A stretch of DNA of 64,000 nucleotides. It comes from Spirochaetota bacterium. GTDB lineage: Bacteria; Spirochaetota; B62-G9; DRHN01. Location of the stretch: positions 1 to 64,000 of the forward strand of contig JAFGTF010000080.1 of NCBI GenBank assembly GCA_016934265.1, in the 5' to 3' direction. Made by a program: the position numbers and the translations under genes. Below the pieces are notes generated by a model. The model was not told the DNA's origin. It saw only the letters and a program-made list of their open reading frames with translations, and searched no databases. Positions 51,570-60,747 of the stretch are shown one piece after another. Position 1 is the first letter of the stretch; each line of letters begins with the position of its first letter.

Positions 51570-52501
51570 ATGATAGTGTCCGCGAGCAGAAGAACCGACA
51601 TCCCCGCGTTTTATTCGAAATGGCTTATTAAAAGGCTCGAGGAGGGGTATGTGCTCGTCCGAAACCCCATAAATCCCCGCCTCATCAGCAGGATCCCGCT
51701 GCTGCCGGATGCCGCCGAGTTCATCGTCTTCTGGACAAAGAACCCCGCACCCATGCTGCCCTGGCTCGACCGGATCGACCGTTTCTCGATCCCCTACTAT
51801 TTCCTATTCACGGTCACGCCGTACCCGAAGGAGCTTGAGCGAAATCTTCCCGAAAAGCACGCGATCGTCGAGTCCTTTCGCCTGCTATCGGAGAGAATAG
51901 GACAAAAAAAACAATCTGGCGGTACGATCCTATCATACTCTCCGAGAGCTTCGATGCGGTATATCATAAAACCCGCTTCGAGAACCTCTGCGCCCGTTTC
52001 GAGGGCGCTACCGAGCGCTCCATTATAAGCTACCTGGACATGTACAAGAAATGCGAGCGGCGCCTTTTGGGGCTCGGGATCCGTCAGCCGGGGGTCCGGG
52101 AGAAAACCGACATCGCCGGGGCTTTGCGGCGCATTGCCGCAAAGTACGGTATCGGCGTACAGTCGTGCGCCGAGGATTTCGATCAATCCGACGCAGGCGT
52201 TGAGAACGGTAAATGCGTCGACGACGGCCTGATATCCGATATCGTCGGGAAACCGGTATCCGTTTGCCGTGACCGTACTCAAAGAAAGCGGTGCAACTGC
52301 GTGGAAAGTGTCGATATAGGCTCATACGACACCTGCACCGGCGGGTGTCTCTACTGTTATGCGAACAGCGATCCCGTACGCTCCAGGCGAAACAACGCCG
52401 CTCACGATCCAGCCTCCGGACTCCTTTACGGAGAAATCGGCCCTAACGACCGTATCGTCGAACGGGAGATAAGAAGCATGACGGTGGAAAAACAGGTTTG
52501 A
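51570..52501 (+). pseudogene. DUF1848-domain protein, frameshifted at an A8 run
   Basis: MIVSASRRTDIPAFY...LLSERIGQKK then, in the -1 frame, TIWRYDPIILSESFDAVYHKTRFE...CYANSDPVRSR...; shift at 51904-51911. Confidence 0.88.
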
Positions 52502-52522
52502 ATTCACAATGGAGGAACCGTG

Positions 52523-52852
52523 ATGAACAACGCCCTACAGATTGTTGCCGATTTCAACGACAAACACGGATTGCGTATGGACGCCCGCGTGTGCCTCTTA
52601 GACCTCATATCCGAGACCGGCGAGCTTGCAAAGGAGTTCCTCACCCTGACCGGCTACGGAAAGGCCGGTTTTATAAAAGGAAACGGATGGACAAAGGAGC
52701 TTGGAGACCTCTCTTATAGTCTACTCTCTCTTGCACACGAGACCGGAACGGATCTCGACAACGCGCTTCAGCGGGCCCTGAGCAAATACGAGAAACGAAT
52801 AAAAAAAGGCCAAAACCCCGGCTCCGGCGCGCCGAACGCCGGGGGAGCCTGA
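52523..52852 (+). CDS. MazG-like nucleotide pyrophosphohydrolase
   Basis: DLISETGELAKEFL ... WTKELGDLSYSLLSLAHETG. Confidence 0.82.
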   Translation: MNNALQIVADFNDKHGLRMDARVCLLDLISETGELAKEFLTLTGYGKAGFIKGNGWTKELGDLSYSLLSLAHETGTDLDNALQRALSKYEKRIKKGQNPGSGAPNAGGA

Positions 52853-53263
52853 GCCACGGCCGCAGGCCGCCGGATCCCCGGAAAATCACGGTAAATCATG
52901 ATCATATACGGAACCCGAAAGCTATCCCATCGGGATACAGAATCGTCTTATACTGCAAATTGAGGGGTGCGGAATAATGGGAAAAGAACGCATGCCCGGC
53001 AGGGGAACGGTACCGGCACAGAAGGGGTGCATGGCGCATCCGCCGAAGATGTTCATTACCTCGTTATAGATAAAAATAAAACCAACCTTCCGTACGATCC
53101 TCCTGAAAAGGCATTCTTTTCGTACTCGATCGTTCAGGTTCCCGCAATTATTGCTGTGAGGGCAACGACCACTGTAGACCTGACGCCGCCGGGTGCAAGC
53201 CGTAAAAAATGGTGACAACCCGTTAACGATACTGTATAATCTGACAAATATATTTCTTTTTCG

Positions 53264-54451
53264 ATGGATGGCCTCCTGATGTCGATCAAACAGCTGAGAG
53301 CCTGCAGAGGTTCGATTGTGGGTTGCTGCGGCATCCTCATAATACTCATTTCCTGCTTCAGTTTCGCGTACAGCGGCCAGAAAGATAAAAAAAATCCAAT
53401 TGATCCGGTGACAAACAGGAACAAACCATGGCGAATCGGTTATTATGAGGGGGGGCCCTACGCAAACTACGTCGCACACCTCAGGGCGGTTGTTGCAGGT
53501 TTACAGAAAATCGGTTGGCTTAATGATTTCACAGTTCCGGATAAATGGGCGCCGGAAGATGCGAAATCGGTTTGGGATTTTTTATGCGCAGAGGGGGGCG
53601 GTAAGTATATCGAGTTCGTGCAAGACGCATTCTGGTCGGCTGATTGGGACAATGAACACAGAGAGAAAACCCGGTCCTCCGCTCTCATACGGCTGCGTGA
53701 AAAGGGCGACATCGATCTCATTCTCGCGATGGGAACATGGGCGGGCCAGGACTTGGCCTGTAATGAGCACGCGGTACCGACCATAGTTCTCTCGACAAGC
53801 GACCCGATAGGCGCCGGCATTATAAAATCCGCCGAAGAGTCGGGGTATCGACACGTTCATGCGCGTGTCGATGAGGACAAGTATAAACGGCAGATCCGTT
53901 TATATTACGACATCTTCAGCTTCGCTTCTCTTGGAGTCGTGTATGAAAACAGCCCGGAGGGCCGGCTTTATTCAAATATTCCGGATCTTCAGGAAATGGC
54001 TGCGGAACTCGATTTCGAGCTTGTCGAGCGGCACGTCCCCGATATCGGGTTATCGGACGAGGAATGTGTACAGATGGTGAAAGCGGCGTATAAGGAGCTT
54101 GCCGAGATGGTGGACGTACAATGGATAGGCGCACACAGGGGAGAAAGTCCCCAGTACCTGCCGCAGACACTGCAGCCTTTGCTGGATCGCGGCATCCCGA
54201 CCTGGGCAGCCGAGGGGGCTGAGTGTGTCAAAAACGGCGCGCTGATGAGTACATCCCGTATGAACCTATCAGATGTAGGGGTATGGACCGCCGGTATTAT
54301 TGCCCAGGTCCTGCGGGGCACAGCGCCCGGCGACCTATCACAGTTCTTTCGGCACCCGGACGCCATCGCCATCAATATGACTACGGCGAGAAAAATCGGC
54401 TATGTTCCCCCGCCCGGGATATTGGAAATAGCAGATGAGATCTACGAATAA
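53264..54451 (+). CDS. ABC_sub_bind (PF04392-type) substrate-binding protein
   Basis: WRIGYYEGGPYANY, AMGTWAGQDLA, VPTIVLSTSDPIGAGI, MTTARKIGYVPPPGILEIADEIYE. Confidence 0.8.
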   Translation: MDGLLMSIKQLRACRGSIVGCCGILIILISCFSFAYSGQKDKKNPIDPVTNRNKPWRIGYYEGGPYANYVAHLRAVVAGLQKIGWLNDFTVPDKWAPEDAKSVWDFLCAEGGGKYIEFVQDAFWSADWDNEHREKTRSSALIRLREKGDIDLILAMGTWAGQDLACNEHAVPTIVLSTSDPIGAGIIKSAEESGYRHVHARVDEDKYKRQIRLYYDIFSFASLGVVYENSPEGRLYSNIPDLQEMAAELDFELVERHVPDIGLSDEECVQMVKAAYKELAEMVDVQWIGAHRGESPQYLPQTLQPLLDRGIPTWAAEGAECVKNGALMSTSRMNLSDVGVWTAGIIAQVLRGTAPGDLSQFFRHPDAIAINMTTARKIGYVPPPGILEIADEIYE

Positions 54452-55511
54452 AACCCGCAATTCTTCTGAAAGAGCTTTACCAAACGTAAAAAGCACAATA
54501 ATAATTATTTCCGTAACATTCGTCATTATACTGCTGTTCTGGCTTCTGGACGGCGCCGTCCATTATTTCTTCTACGGCTCATACGTCCGTTTCCTTTTAT
54601 TCCAACGGCCGGAATCCTTATCTAATGCGATGTTCCGAAACGCGTCAGGCTACTCGCTCATGATACGGGGGATGTTCTCCATAATGATGCTCACGGCATG
54701 TTTCCTGCTGACACTGTTTGTTGCCAAGCAGAAACGAACCGAGCTGACGCTGCGAAACAGCGAAGCCCAGATACGAAAGATGAACGAGCAGCTGGAGGTC
54801 CGAATACAAGCTCGAACAAAGGACCTCGAGGAGTTCGCATATATCGTGTCTCACGACCTGAAAGCGCCCTTGCGTGGTATCGGGCAGCTCACCGACTGGC
54901 TCGCCCAGGACTATAAGAAAAACCTCGACCCGCAAGGTCGGCAGATACTGGAGCAGCTGAAAGGAAGGGCGATCCATATGGACCGGCTCATCAACAGCAT
55001 TCTTCATTATTCTCGCATAGGTCGTGTTAATGAGAAGCCGACACTTGTTGATCTGGATACCATCGTGCATGATGTCATCAAGAGCCTTCCGGTGCACGAA
55101 GGTGTAACCATTACCGTTGAAAAAAAATTGCCTTTCGTGCAAGGCAGCGGCATTCGTCTCTCCGAAGTGTTTCAGAACCTGATTGAAAATGCAATCAAGC
55201 ATCGTGATAATCAATGCAGTGAAATTCGCGTCTTCTATGAGGATGAGCCCGATCAGTGGCGCTTCAGTGTTTCGGACAACGGTCCCGGAATCGATCCTAA
55301 ATATCATGAAAAAATATTTATGGTATTCGAGACCATCGAATCAACTGAGAGCGGAAGTACGGGAATCGGACTCGCGATTGTAAAAAAATCAATCGAGATG
55401 TACGGCGGGAAGGTCGGAGTAAATTCCCAAAAGGGTAAAGGGTGTACATTCTGGTTCACCTTGCCGAAAGGAAAGACGGATGAGGACAAAAAGACCGATT
55501 CTTCTCGTTGA
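54435..55511 (+). CDS. Membrane sensor histidine kinase
   Basis: Two TM; EEFAYIVSHDLKAPLRGI H-box; NLIENAIKHRDNQ N-box; DNGPGIDP; GSTGIGLAIVKKSIEMYGGKVGVNSQKGKGCTFWFTLP. Confidence 0.95.
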   Translation: MRSTNKTRNSSERALPNVKSTIIIISVTFVIILLFWLLDGAVHYFFYGSYVRFLLFQRPESLSNAMFRNASGYSLMIRGMFSIMMLTACFLLTLFVAKQKRTELTLRNSEAQIRKMNEQLEVRIQARTKDLEEFAYIVSHDLKAPLRGIGQLTDWLAQDYKKNLDPQGRQILEQLKGRAIHMDRLINSILHYSRIGRVNEKPTLVDLDTIVHDVIKSLPVHEGVTITVEKKLPFVQGSGIRLSEVFQNLIENAIKHRDNQCSEIRVFYEDEPDQWRFSVSDNGPGIDPKYHEKIFMVFETIESTESGSTGIGLAIVKKSIEMYGGKVGVNSQKGKGCTFWFTLPKGKTDEDKKTDSSR

Positions 55512-55902
55512 AGACGACGGTGTGGATGCGATCACCGTCAGTCGTGCACTGAAAGAGATTCATGTGACGAACAAGCTTGTGCATACGGCAAACGGTGAGG
55601 AGGCGATCGAGTACCTAACAAATACGAATAACATCCTCCCGGCGATTATTCTGCTCGACTTGCGAATGCCCAAAATGAATGGAATCGAGTTTCTCAGTCT
55701 GCGGAAAGAGGATCCCCGCATCAGCCTGATACCGGTTGTCGTGCTGACTACTTCCGATGAAGAAAAGGATAGAATAGACAGCTTCAGACTCGGCGTCGCC
55801 GGCTATATGGAAAAACCGGTCGACTACATACAGTTTGTCGAGGTTATTCGAACAATAAATCTTTACTGGACCCTGAGCGAGCTTCCCGAGCTCAACGATT
55901 GA
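55480..55902 (+). CDS. Single-domain response regulator (Rcp1-like receiver)
   Basis: PILLVEDDGVD, IILLDLRMPKMNGIEFL, PVVVLTTSDEEKD, GYMEKPVDY; overlaps the HK gene by 32 bp. Confidence 0.95.
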   Translation: MRTKRPILLVEDDGVDAITVSRALKEIHVTNKLVHTANGEEAIEYLTNTNNILPAIILLDLRMPKMNGIEFLSLRKEDPRISLIPVVVLTTSDEEKDRIDSFRLGVAGYMEKPVDYIQFVEVIRTINLYWTLSELPELND

Positions 55903-55948
55903 CCGACGCTCTCACGGAGTACTTTAATTTAGGAGCGCCATCACCGTT

Positions 55949-56491
55949 CTACAGCGCAACAGCGGTCATGACAAAATCGTGTCTTCCCACGAGGATGAAA
56001 TCGCTCACCGCGAAGCCCGACAGGACCGCAAGGGAGATAATCTCTTTTTTGGTGTACCGCTTTCGCGTACAGGGCTTGCGCTCGCCGGACCATACGAAAT
56101 GCAACAGCATATTCGGAAATCGAAAGAATACGAACGGGTGGATTTTATCTGCGAGAACGAGCCTGCCGAACGGCTTCAGCACCCGGTGTATCTCTTGCAG
56201 CAGTTCCGAGGCGTATCTGAAGCGGCGAAACGCGTCCGTGCAGGCCACGACGTCGAAACTGCCCCGTTTGCAAGGAAGAGACGCGGCGTTTGGCAGATCG
56301 GGCACCGTACCGGACCCCGGCGGCCCTTGCCCATCACGAACGGGGCGCGCCAACACGTCGATACCGGAAGATCTTCCGTTTCCGCCCTGTTCGATCATGG
56401 ATATCGTCCCGCCCGATCCGCATCCGACTCTGAGTATGGACCCGAAGAAGATCCTGTCGAGCCTTTTTTCGACCGCTGTATTCAGCTTCAT
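55949..56491 (-). CDS. Class I SAM-dependent methyltransferase
   Basis: ILRVGCGSGGTISMIEQGG; FDVVACTDAFRRFRYASELLQEIHRVLKPFGRLVLAD. Confidence 0.82.
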   Translation of the reverse strand: MKLNTAVEKRLDRIFFGSILRVGCGSGGTISMIEQGGNGRSSGIDVLARPVRDGQGPPGSGTVPDLPNAASLPCKRGSFDVVACTDAFRRFRYASELLQEIHRVLKPFGRLVLADKIHPFVFFRFPNMLLHFVWSGERKPCTRKRYTKKEIISLAVLSGFAVSDFILVGRHDFVMTAVAL

Positions 56492-56587
56492 CAAGCTCTC
56501 GCTCTCATCAAGCGCTCACCTTCATCAAGCGCTCACCTTCACCAAACACTCGCCTTCACCAAGCGCTCGCCTTCACCAAGCGCTCGC
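56486..56587. repeat. 6 x 17-bp tandem repeat (consensus CTTCACCAAGCGCTCGC) at the methyltransferase 5' end
   Basis: Units 56486, 56503, 56520, 56537, 56554, 56571; last two identical. Confidence 0.92.
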
Positions 56588-56922
56588 CCAGGCGACTTCG
56601 ATCACGCTTGCCGAACATCCTCCTCGAATACGGAACGCCTGTTTTTTCATTCAATATCTCCATACCTTACACGACGTATCCCGCCCCGAAATATTGCGTA
56701 TAACATACGTTCTTCTTGACGGCACCGCGGTCTCTTATAACATTATCAGGAGAGTAGATGCTGCGGTCTTCGACAGGGCGTATCACGGAAGCGGCTTCTC
56801 TTTTTCGCCGCGGCCGAATCGGACATCGGGGGACACGGTGGTCGCTACGTCTTTATTAATCGCCGCCGTCTATCTCCGGCCCGCCGTGTATCGTCCCGTA
56901 CGGAGCCCGGACTCAATCGCCT

Positions 56923-57480
56923 ATGAGACAATTGTTTGGTACATCGTTCGAAACATGCTTCGGGAGAATCGGTATCGAATGGAAAGACCGGCGGGGCGAA
57001 CCCCTCATCACGAGGGTACTGCTCCCGGAAGAAAACAGCTTTACCGGTGTGGACGCATCCTTTCCGAATCTCGAGACCTCTGAAAAGGAATGGATGGAAA
57101 TACGCCTCGTTGCCGGAAAAATCCAGAAGATGCTCGAGGGGGAGACCGTCGAGTTCGAGCTATGCCGCATCGATCTCGACGCATGCAATCCGTTCCAGAA
57201 GAAAGTCCTCTTAGCCGAACGGGGCATACCGCGCGGGATGATCAGCACCTACGGAAGGATCGCGAGGTTTATCGGCTGCCCGAAAGGGGCACGTGCCGTG
57301 GGGAACGCTCTTTCAAAGAATCCGTTTCCGCTTATTATCCCATGTCACCGGGCTGTGCGCGCAGACGGACTTCTCGGCGGATTCCGCGGCGGCCTCGAGA
57401 TGAAGCGCTCCCTCCTAAGGCTCGAGGGCGTCGCTGTAGACGATCACGACAGGGTCCGGACGAGGCCGTTTTTCTACTGA
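56923..57480 (+). CDS. Methylated-DNA-[protein]-cysteine S-methyltransferase
   Basis: PRGMISTYGRIARFIG, GNALSKNPFPLIIPCHRAVRADGLLGGFRGG. Confidence 0.93.
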   Translation: MRQLFGTSFETCFGRIGIEWKDRRGEPLITRVLLPEENSFTGVDASFPNLETSEKEWMEIRLVAGKIQKMLEGETVEFELCRIDLDACNPFQKKVLLAERGIPRGMISTYGRIARFIGCPKGARAVGNALSKNPFPLIIPCHRAVRADGLLGGFRGGLEMKRSLLRLEGVAVDDHDRVRTRPFFY

Positions 57481-57711
57481 CAACCGGTCCCCTTAGTACC
57501 GTGGATCGATTCCAGGAGAAAATACTATCCTTTATCGAGAAGCTTTGCAGACGGTTGCCGCATGATTGTTATCCGGCTCCTGTCCCAAGTACCGATAAAA
57601 GCCTGCCGAAACGTCGCCGTTCGATAGATATATCGATCTTCAGAAATATATTAATTGTGGACGCACCCGCGTAGTCCTGTTATAATTCCCAAGGTATCCG
57701 GAGCACAAGAC

Positions 57712-58215
57712 ATGAAGGCGCTTATAGTATATTACTCCTGGACGGGCAACACGAAAACGGTGGCCGACGCGGTCTCCTCAGTGACTGGCGGCAAGCTGCG
57801 ACCCCTCGAGGAGAAGCATAAAAGACGCAAGCGATCCGGCTTTTTGGGTGCCGCTTTCGGGGCGCTTGTAGGGGCGAGGTCAGTACTTTTGAACCCCGAT
57901 TACGACACTTCGGAATACGAAATGGTTTTCATAGGCACACCGGTCTGGGCGATGCACCCGGCACCCGCGATTAACAGCTTTTTACGCTACGCTTCGCTGC
58001 AGGGCAAATCGGTGTACCTGTTCACCACAAACGCTTCCGGCAAGCCGCAGCGGACGTTGGAGTCCCTCACGAAAAAAATCAGAAAAAAGGGAGGGACGCT
58101 CGTCGGCAGTTTTTCGATCAGAACGGACCGCAACCTGAAAGTCGACCCGAAAAAGGCGCTCGAGTTCGTCCGGGAGTGGGCGAAGGAACGAAAACTTCAA
58201 AAAACCGGCCGGTAG
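57712..58215 (+). CDS. Flavodoxin
   Basis: MKALIVYYSWTGNTKTVADAV; VFIGTPVWAMHPAPAINSFL. Confidence 0.9.
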   Translation: MKALIVYYSWTGNTKTVADAVSSVTGGKLRPLEEKHKRRKRSGFLGAAFGALVGARSVLLNPDYDTSEYEMVFIGTPVWAMHPAPAINSFLRYASLQGKSVYLFTTNASGKPQRTLESLTKKIRKKGGTLVGSFSIRTDRNLKVDPKKALEFVREWAKERKLQKTGR

Positions 58216-58425
58216 CGGCTCATGCGGACGACTACGGCGCCCCGCTGATAGATGCGTCGATCAAGAACTTTTTAGTAGCGTACCACCCGGCATATTTATA
58301 ACGATTCAAACGCAAGCCGCATACATCTCTGAAGAGGATCGGTTAAAACCTAAAGAGTCGTTACCGCGAATCCCGTAACCGTGAGCTATGACATCCCGTA
58401 CCGATTCGACGTAAAGGTATGTCGT

Positions 58426-59181
58426 ATGGACGACGCAAGGTATAAAAAAGTCGTTGCAGTCAACAGCAGCCGTAAAAAGGGCAACACCTACACTATACTG
58501 AAAGCCCTTGGAGAGAGGCTCTCCGCTGCAGGCGTCGATTTCGAGATGCTGCACCTCAGAGACTACAATATCAACCACTGCACAGGATGCGAACGCTGTA
58601 TAACAATCGGCCGCTGTACTCAAAAGGACGACTTCGGTCGTGTGCAGGCTTCGCTGACCGGTGCGGACGGCATCGTTCTGAGCTCTCCGGTGTACATGGG
58701 GAGCGTTACCGGCAGACTCAAAGTCTTATTCGACCGTACCTGTTCCTGGTACCACAGACCCGTGCTCGTCGGGAAGCCAGCTCTTATCGTCACAACCACG
58801 GCGGGGTCGTACGCAACCTACACCGCCCGCTATATGAAACGTACCGTCATAGGGTGGGGAATGCACCCTTCCGGGACAATTCTGCGGAAGGCAAGAACGC
58901 TGAATATAAGGCTTTCTGAAAACGAGTACGATGCATTCATCCATCGCCTTTTTTCGCCTCTCTCGCAGTACAGGCCGACCCTTGCACAGCTCATCCATTT
59001 CGGGGTGCAAAAAGTGCTTGCGCTGAAAATCTTGGAGATAGATACCGAATTCTGGAAGGACAGGGGGTGGGATGAAAGCCCTTTCTACTACCGCTGTCGT
59101 ATCGGCCCCTTGAAGCGTATCTTTTCCTGGGTCTTCTACAAGCTTTTATTCTACAGGGTGAAAAAAACCGACCGTTCGTAA
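58426..59181 (+). CDS. NADPH-dependent FMN reductase / iron-sulfur flavoprotein-like
   Basis: VAVNSSRKKGNTYTILKALGERL; HCTGCERCITIGRCTQKDDF; SSPVYMGSVTGRLKVLFDRT. Confidence 0.85.
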   Translation: MDDARYKKVVAVNSSRKKGNTYTILKALGERLSAAGVDFEMLHLRDYNINHCTGCERCITIGRCTQKDDFGRVQASLTGADGIVLSSPVYMGSVTGRLKVLFDRTCSWYHRPVLVGKPALIVTTTAGSYATYTARYMKRTVIGWGMHPSGTILRKARTLNIRLSENEYDAFIHRLFSPLSQYRPTLAQLIHFGVQKVLALKILEIDTEFWKDRGWDESPFYYRCRIGPLKRIFSWVFYKLLFYRVKKTDRS

Positions 59182-59199
59182 AAAACCGCGGAGGGAACA

Positions 59200-59640
59200 A
59201 TGAAGCGAAGATGCCTTTTCCCCGTTACCGTGTGTTACCTTTTTTGGGCATGCCTCTCGTTCGCCGGTACAAAAACGTATACGGTGGAGGGCGAGATAAC
59301 ATTCAACGGCACGGGAAACATCTTCGTTTCCCTCGTTACGGAAGAGTTGTTCGGGAAAAAGTACGAGGGGGTCCGAGAAAAAATCCTTGTCGTTACGGAA
59401 AACGAATCCGGGAGCGGAAGGATCCGGTTCTCTTTCGACGGCGTTGATACGGGTGTTTACGGCATCCGCTGCTATCAGGACGAAAACGAAAACGGAGAGC
59501 TCGACGGCGGGCTCTTCGGACCGACGGAGCCGTGGGGTATGTCCTTCCGGCATGACAGACCGACCCGCTGGCCCACGTTCGAAAACATCTCGTTTGAGGT
59601 AATCGAAGACGTCCGTGACCTCACGATCGTCCTGAAGTGA
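59200..59640 (+). CDS. DUF2141-domain exported protein
   Basis: Signal peptide; GVYGIRCYQDENENGELDGGLFGPTEPWGMS. Confidence 0.85.
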   Translation: MKRRCLFPVTVCYLFWACLSFAGTKTYTVEGEITFNGTGNIFVSLVTEELFGKKYEGVREKILVVTENESGSGRIRFSFDGVDTGVYGIRCYQDENENGELDGGLFGPTEPWGMSFRHDRPTRWPTFENISFEVIEDVRDLTIVLK

Positions 59641-59934
59641 CAGACTTGGCCGGGATGATAGGGCGGCAGGCAATAAAGCGCGGCTTTTTCCTGAGCCGGT
59701 GTCTAAAGCGAATGTAAGGATGGCATTCGGATTATGAACAGGCCCCCGTTCGGTAACTGCCATTAAAGTCGCAAGATCGACAACCGAAAATAATGATTCG
59801 TGACACCTCCGGCAGCGATAGTAGCGCCTTGTGTGCAGCTTTCCATTTGAGATATTGTCGAAGACCATCGATTACTTCGATCTCCCGATCCCGAATCATC
59901 AGTCATACGGCGAACCGGAAACGTTCGGCGAACC

Positions 59935-60102
59935 CTATCTTTGTTTCAGCACCAGCGGCTTGCCGCAGCAGGTGAACGCACACTCCTCTCCCTCCTCATG
60001 ACACCCGCACTGGTCCGCTGGAAAATCGCTATGCATGCATTCTTTAACCACCGTAAGCTCGACTCCACACTCCTCGCATGTTTATATTTCACCCACCTTC
60101 AT
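59935..60102 (-). pseudogene. Small Cys-rich desulforedoxin/zinc-ribbon-like protein with early in-frame TAA
   Basis: MKVGEI*TCEECGVELTVVKECMHSDFPADQCGCHEEGEECAFTCCGKPLVLKQR*; stop at 60082-60084. Confidence 0.6.
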
Positions 60103-60206
60103 ATCATGACAGCCTGCAATACCTGAACCTCCTTGATTTCGTTACTAATGATATTACTTTATAGGGGACGATACGGCAGGTCAATCATAAAAAGTAGGGG
60201 TACAGG

Positions 60207-60566
60207 GTGAATAAGACGAATAAAAAGTATGCGCTCTTTGCATACAACGGGGAGACTTTATGTTTCGTACACGCCCTCCTCAACGCGCTCGACATGAAGG
60301 AAAAGGGATACGACGTGAAATTGATAGTAGAGGGAACCGCGACGAAGCAGGTGAAGGAGCTTTCGGATCCGGCAAAACCCTTCGCCAACCTGTACGGGAA
60401 GGTGCTGAAGGAAAGCCTGGTCGACGGTGTGTGCAGGGCGTGCGCCGCAAAGACCGGCTCGCTAAAAAGCGCGCAGTCACAGGGCATACGACTGCTCGAC
60501 GACATGTCAAACCACCCGGGCTTCGCCCGGTATCTGAAAGAAGGATTCGAAATCATCACCTTCTGA
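60207..60566 (+). CDS. DsrE-like cytoplasmic protein
   Basis: KKYALFAYNGETLCFVHALLNALDMKEKGYDVKLIVEG...VCRACAAKTGS. Confidence 0.75.
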   Translation: MNKTNKKYALFAYNGETLCFVHALLNALDMKEKGYDVKLIVEGTATKQVKELSDPAKPFANLYGKVLKESLVDGVCRACAAKTGSLKSAQSQGIRLLDDMSNHPGFARYLKEGFEIITF

Positions 60567-60747
60567 GTCCCCGCCTGTCTCTTGCCTGGGGAAAAATCGG
60601 CCGTTTACTTTGCCAGAAAAAATAGACAGGGTCCGCCGTGGAGCTGTCGCCGCCGCACCCGGGATAGACCGCCTTTCGTCTTCCACCCTTCCCGCTTGAC
60701 CGGTACAACGACATGCGTTAACGTTATTACCACATTATGGAGACATC

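Noticed and set aside
52922-53479. Small ORFs in the 52.9-53.3 kb intergenic region
   Set aside because: No recognisable motifs on either strand; likely non-coding
55899-57083. Long + strand ORFs (394 aa and 246 aa) across 55.9-57.1 kb
   Set aside because: Antisense to a methyltransferase with clear motifs; low-complexity HQAL/KRSPS runs come from reading through the 17-bp repeat
59146-59868. 240-aa minus ORF with YYRCRRC motif
   Set aside because: Mostly antisense to the DUF2141 gene; only the first ~40 aa look zinc-ribbon-like, insufficient to call a gene
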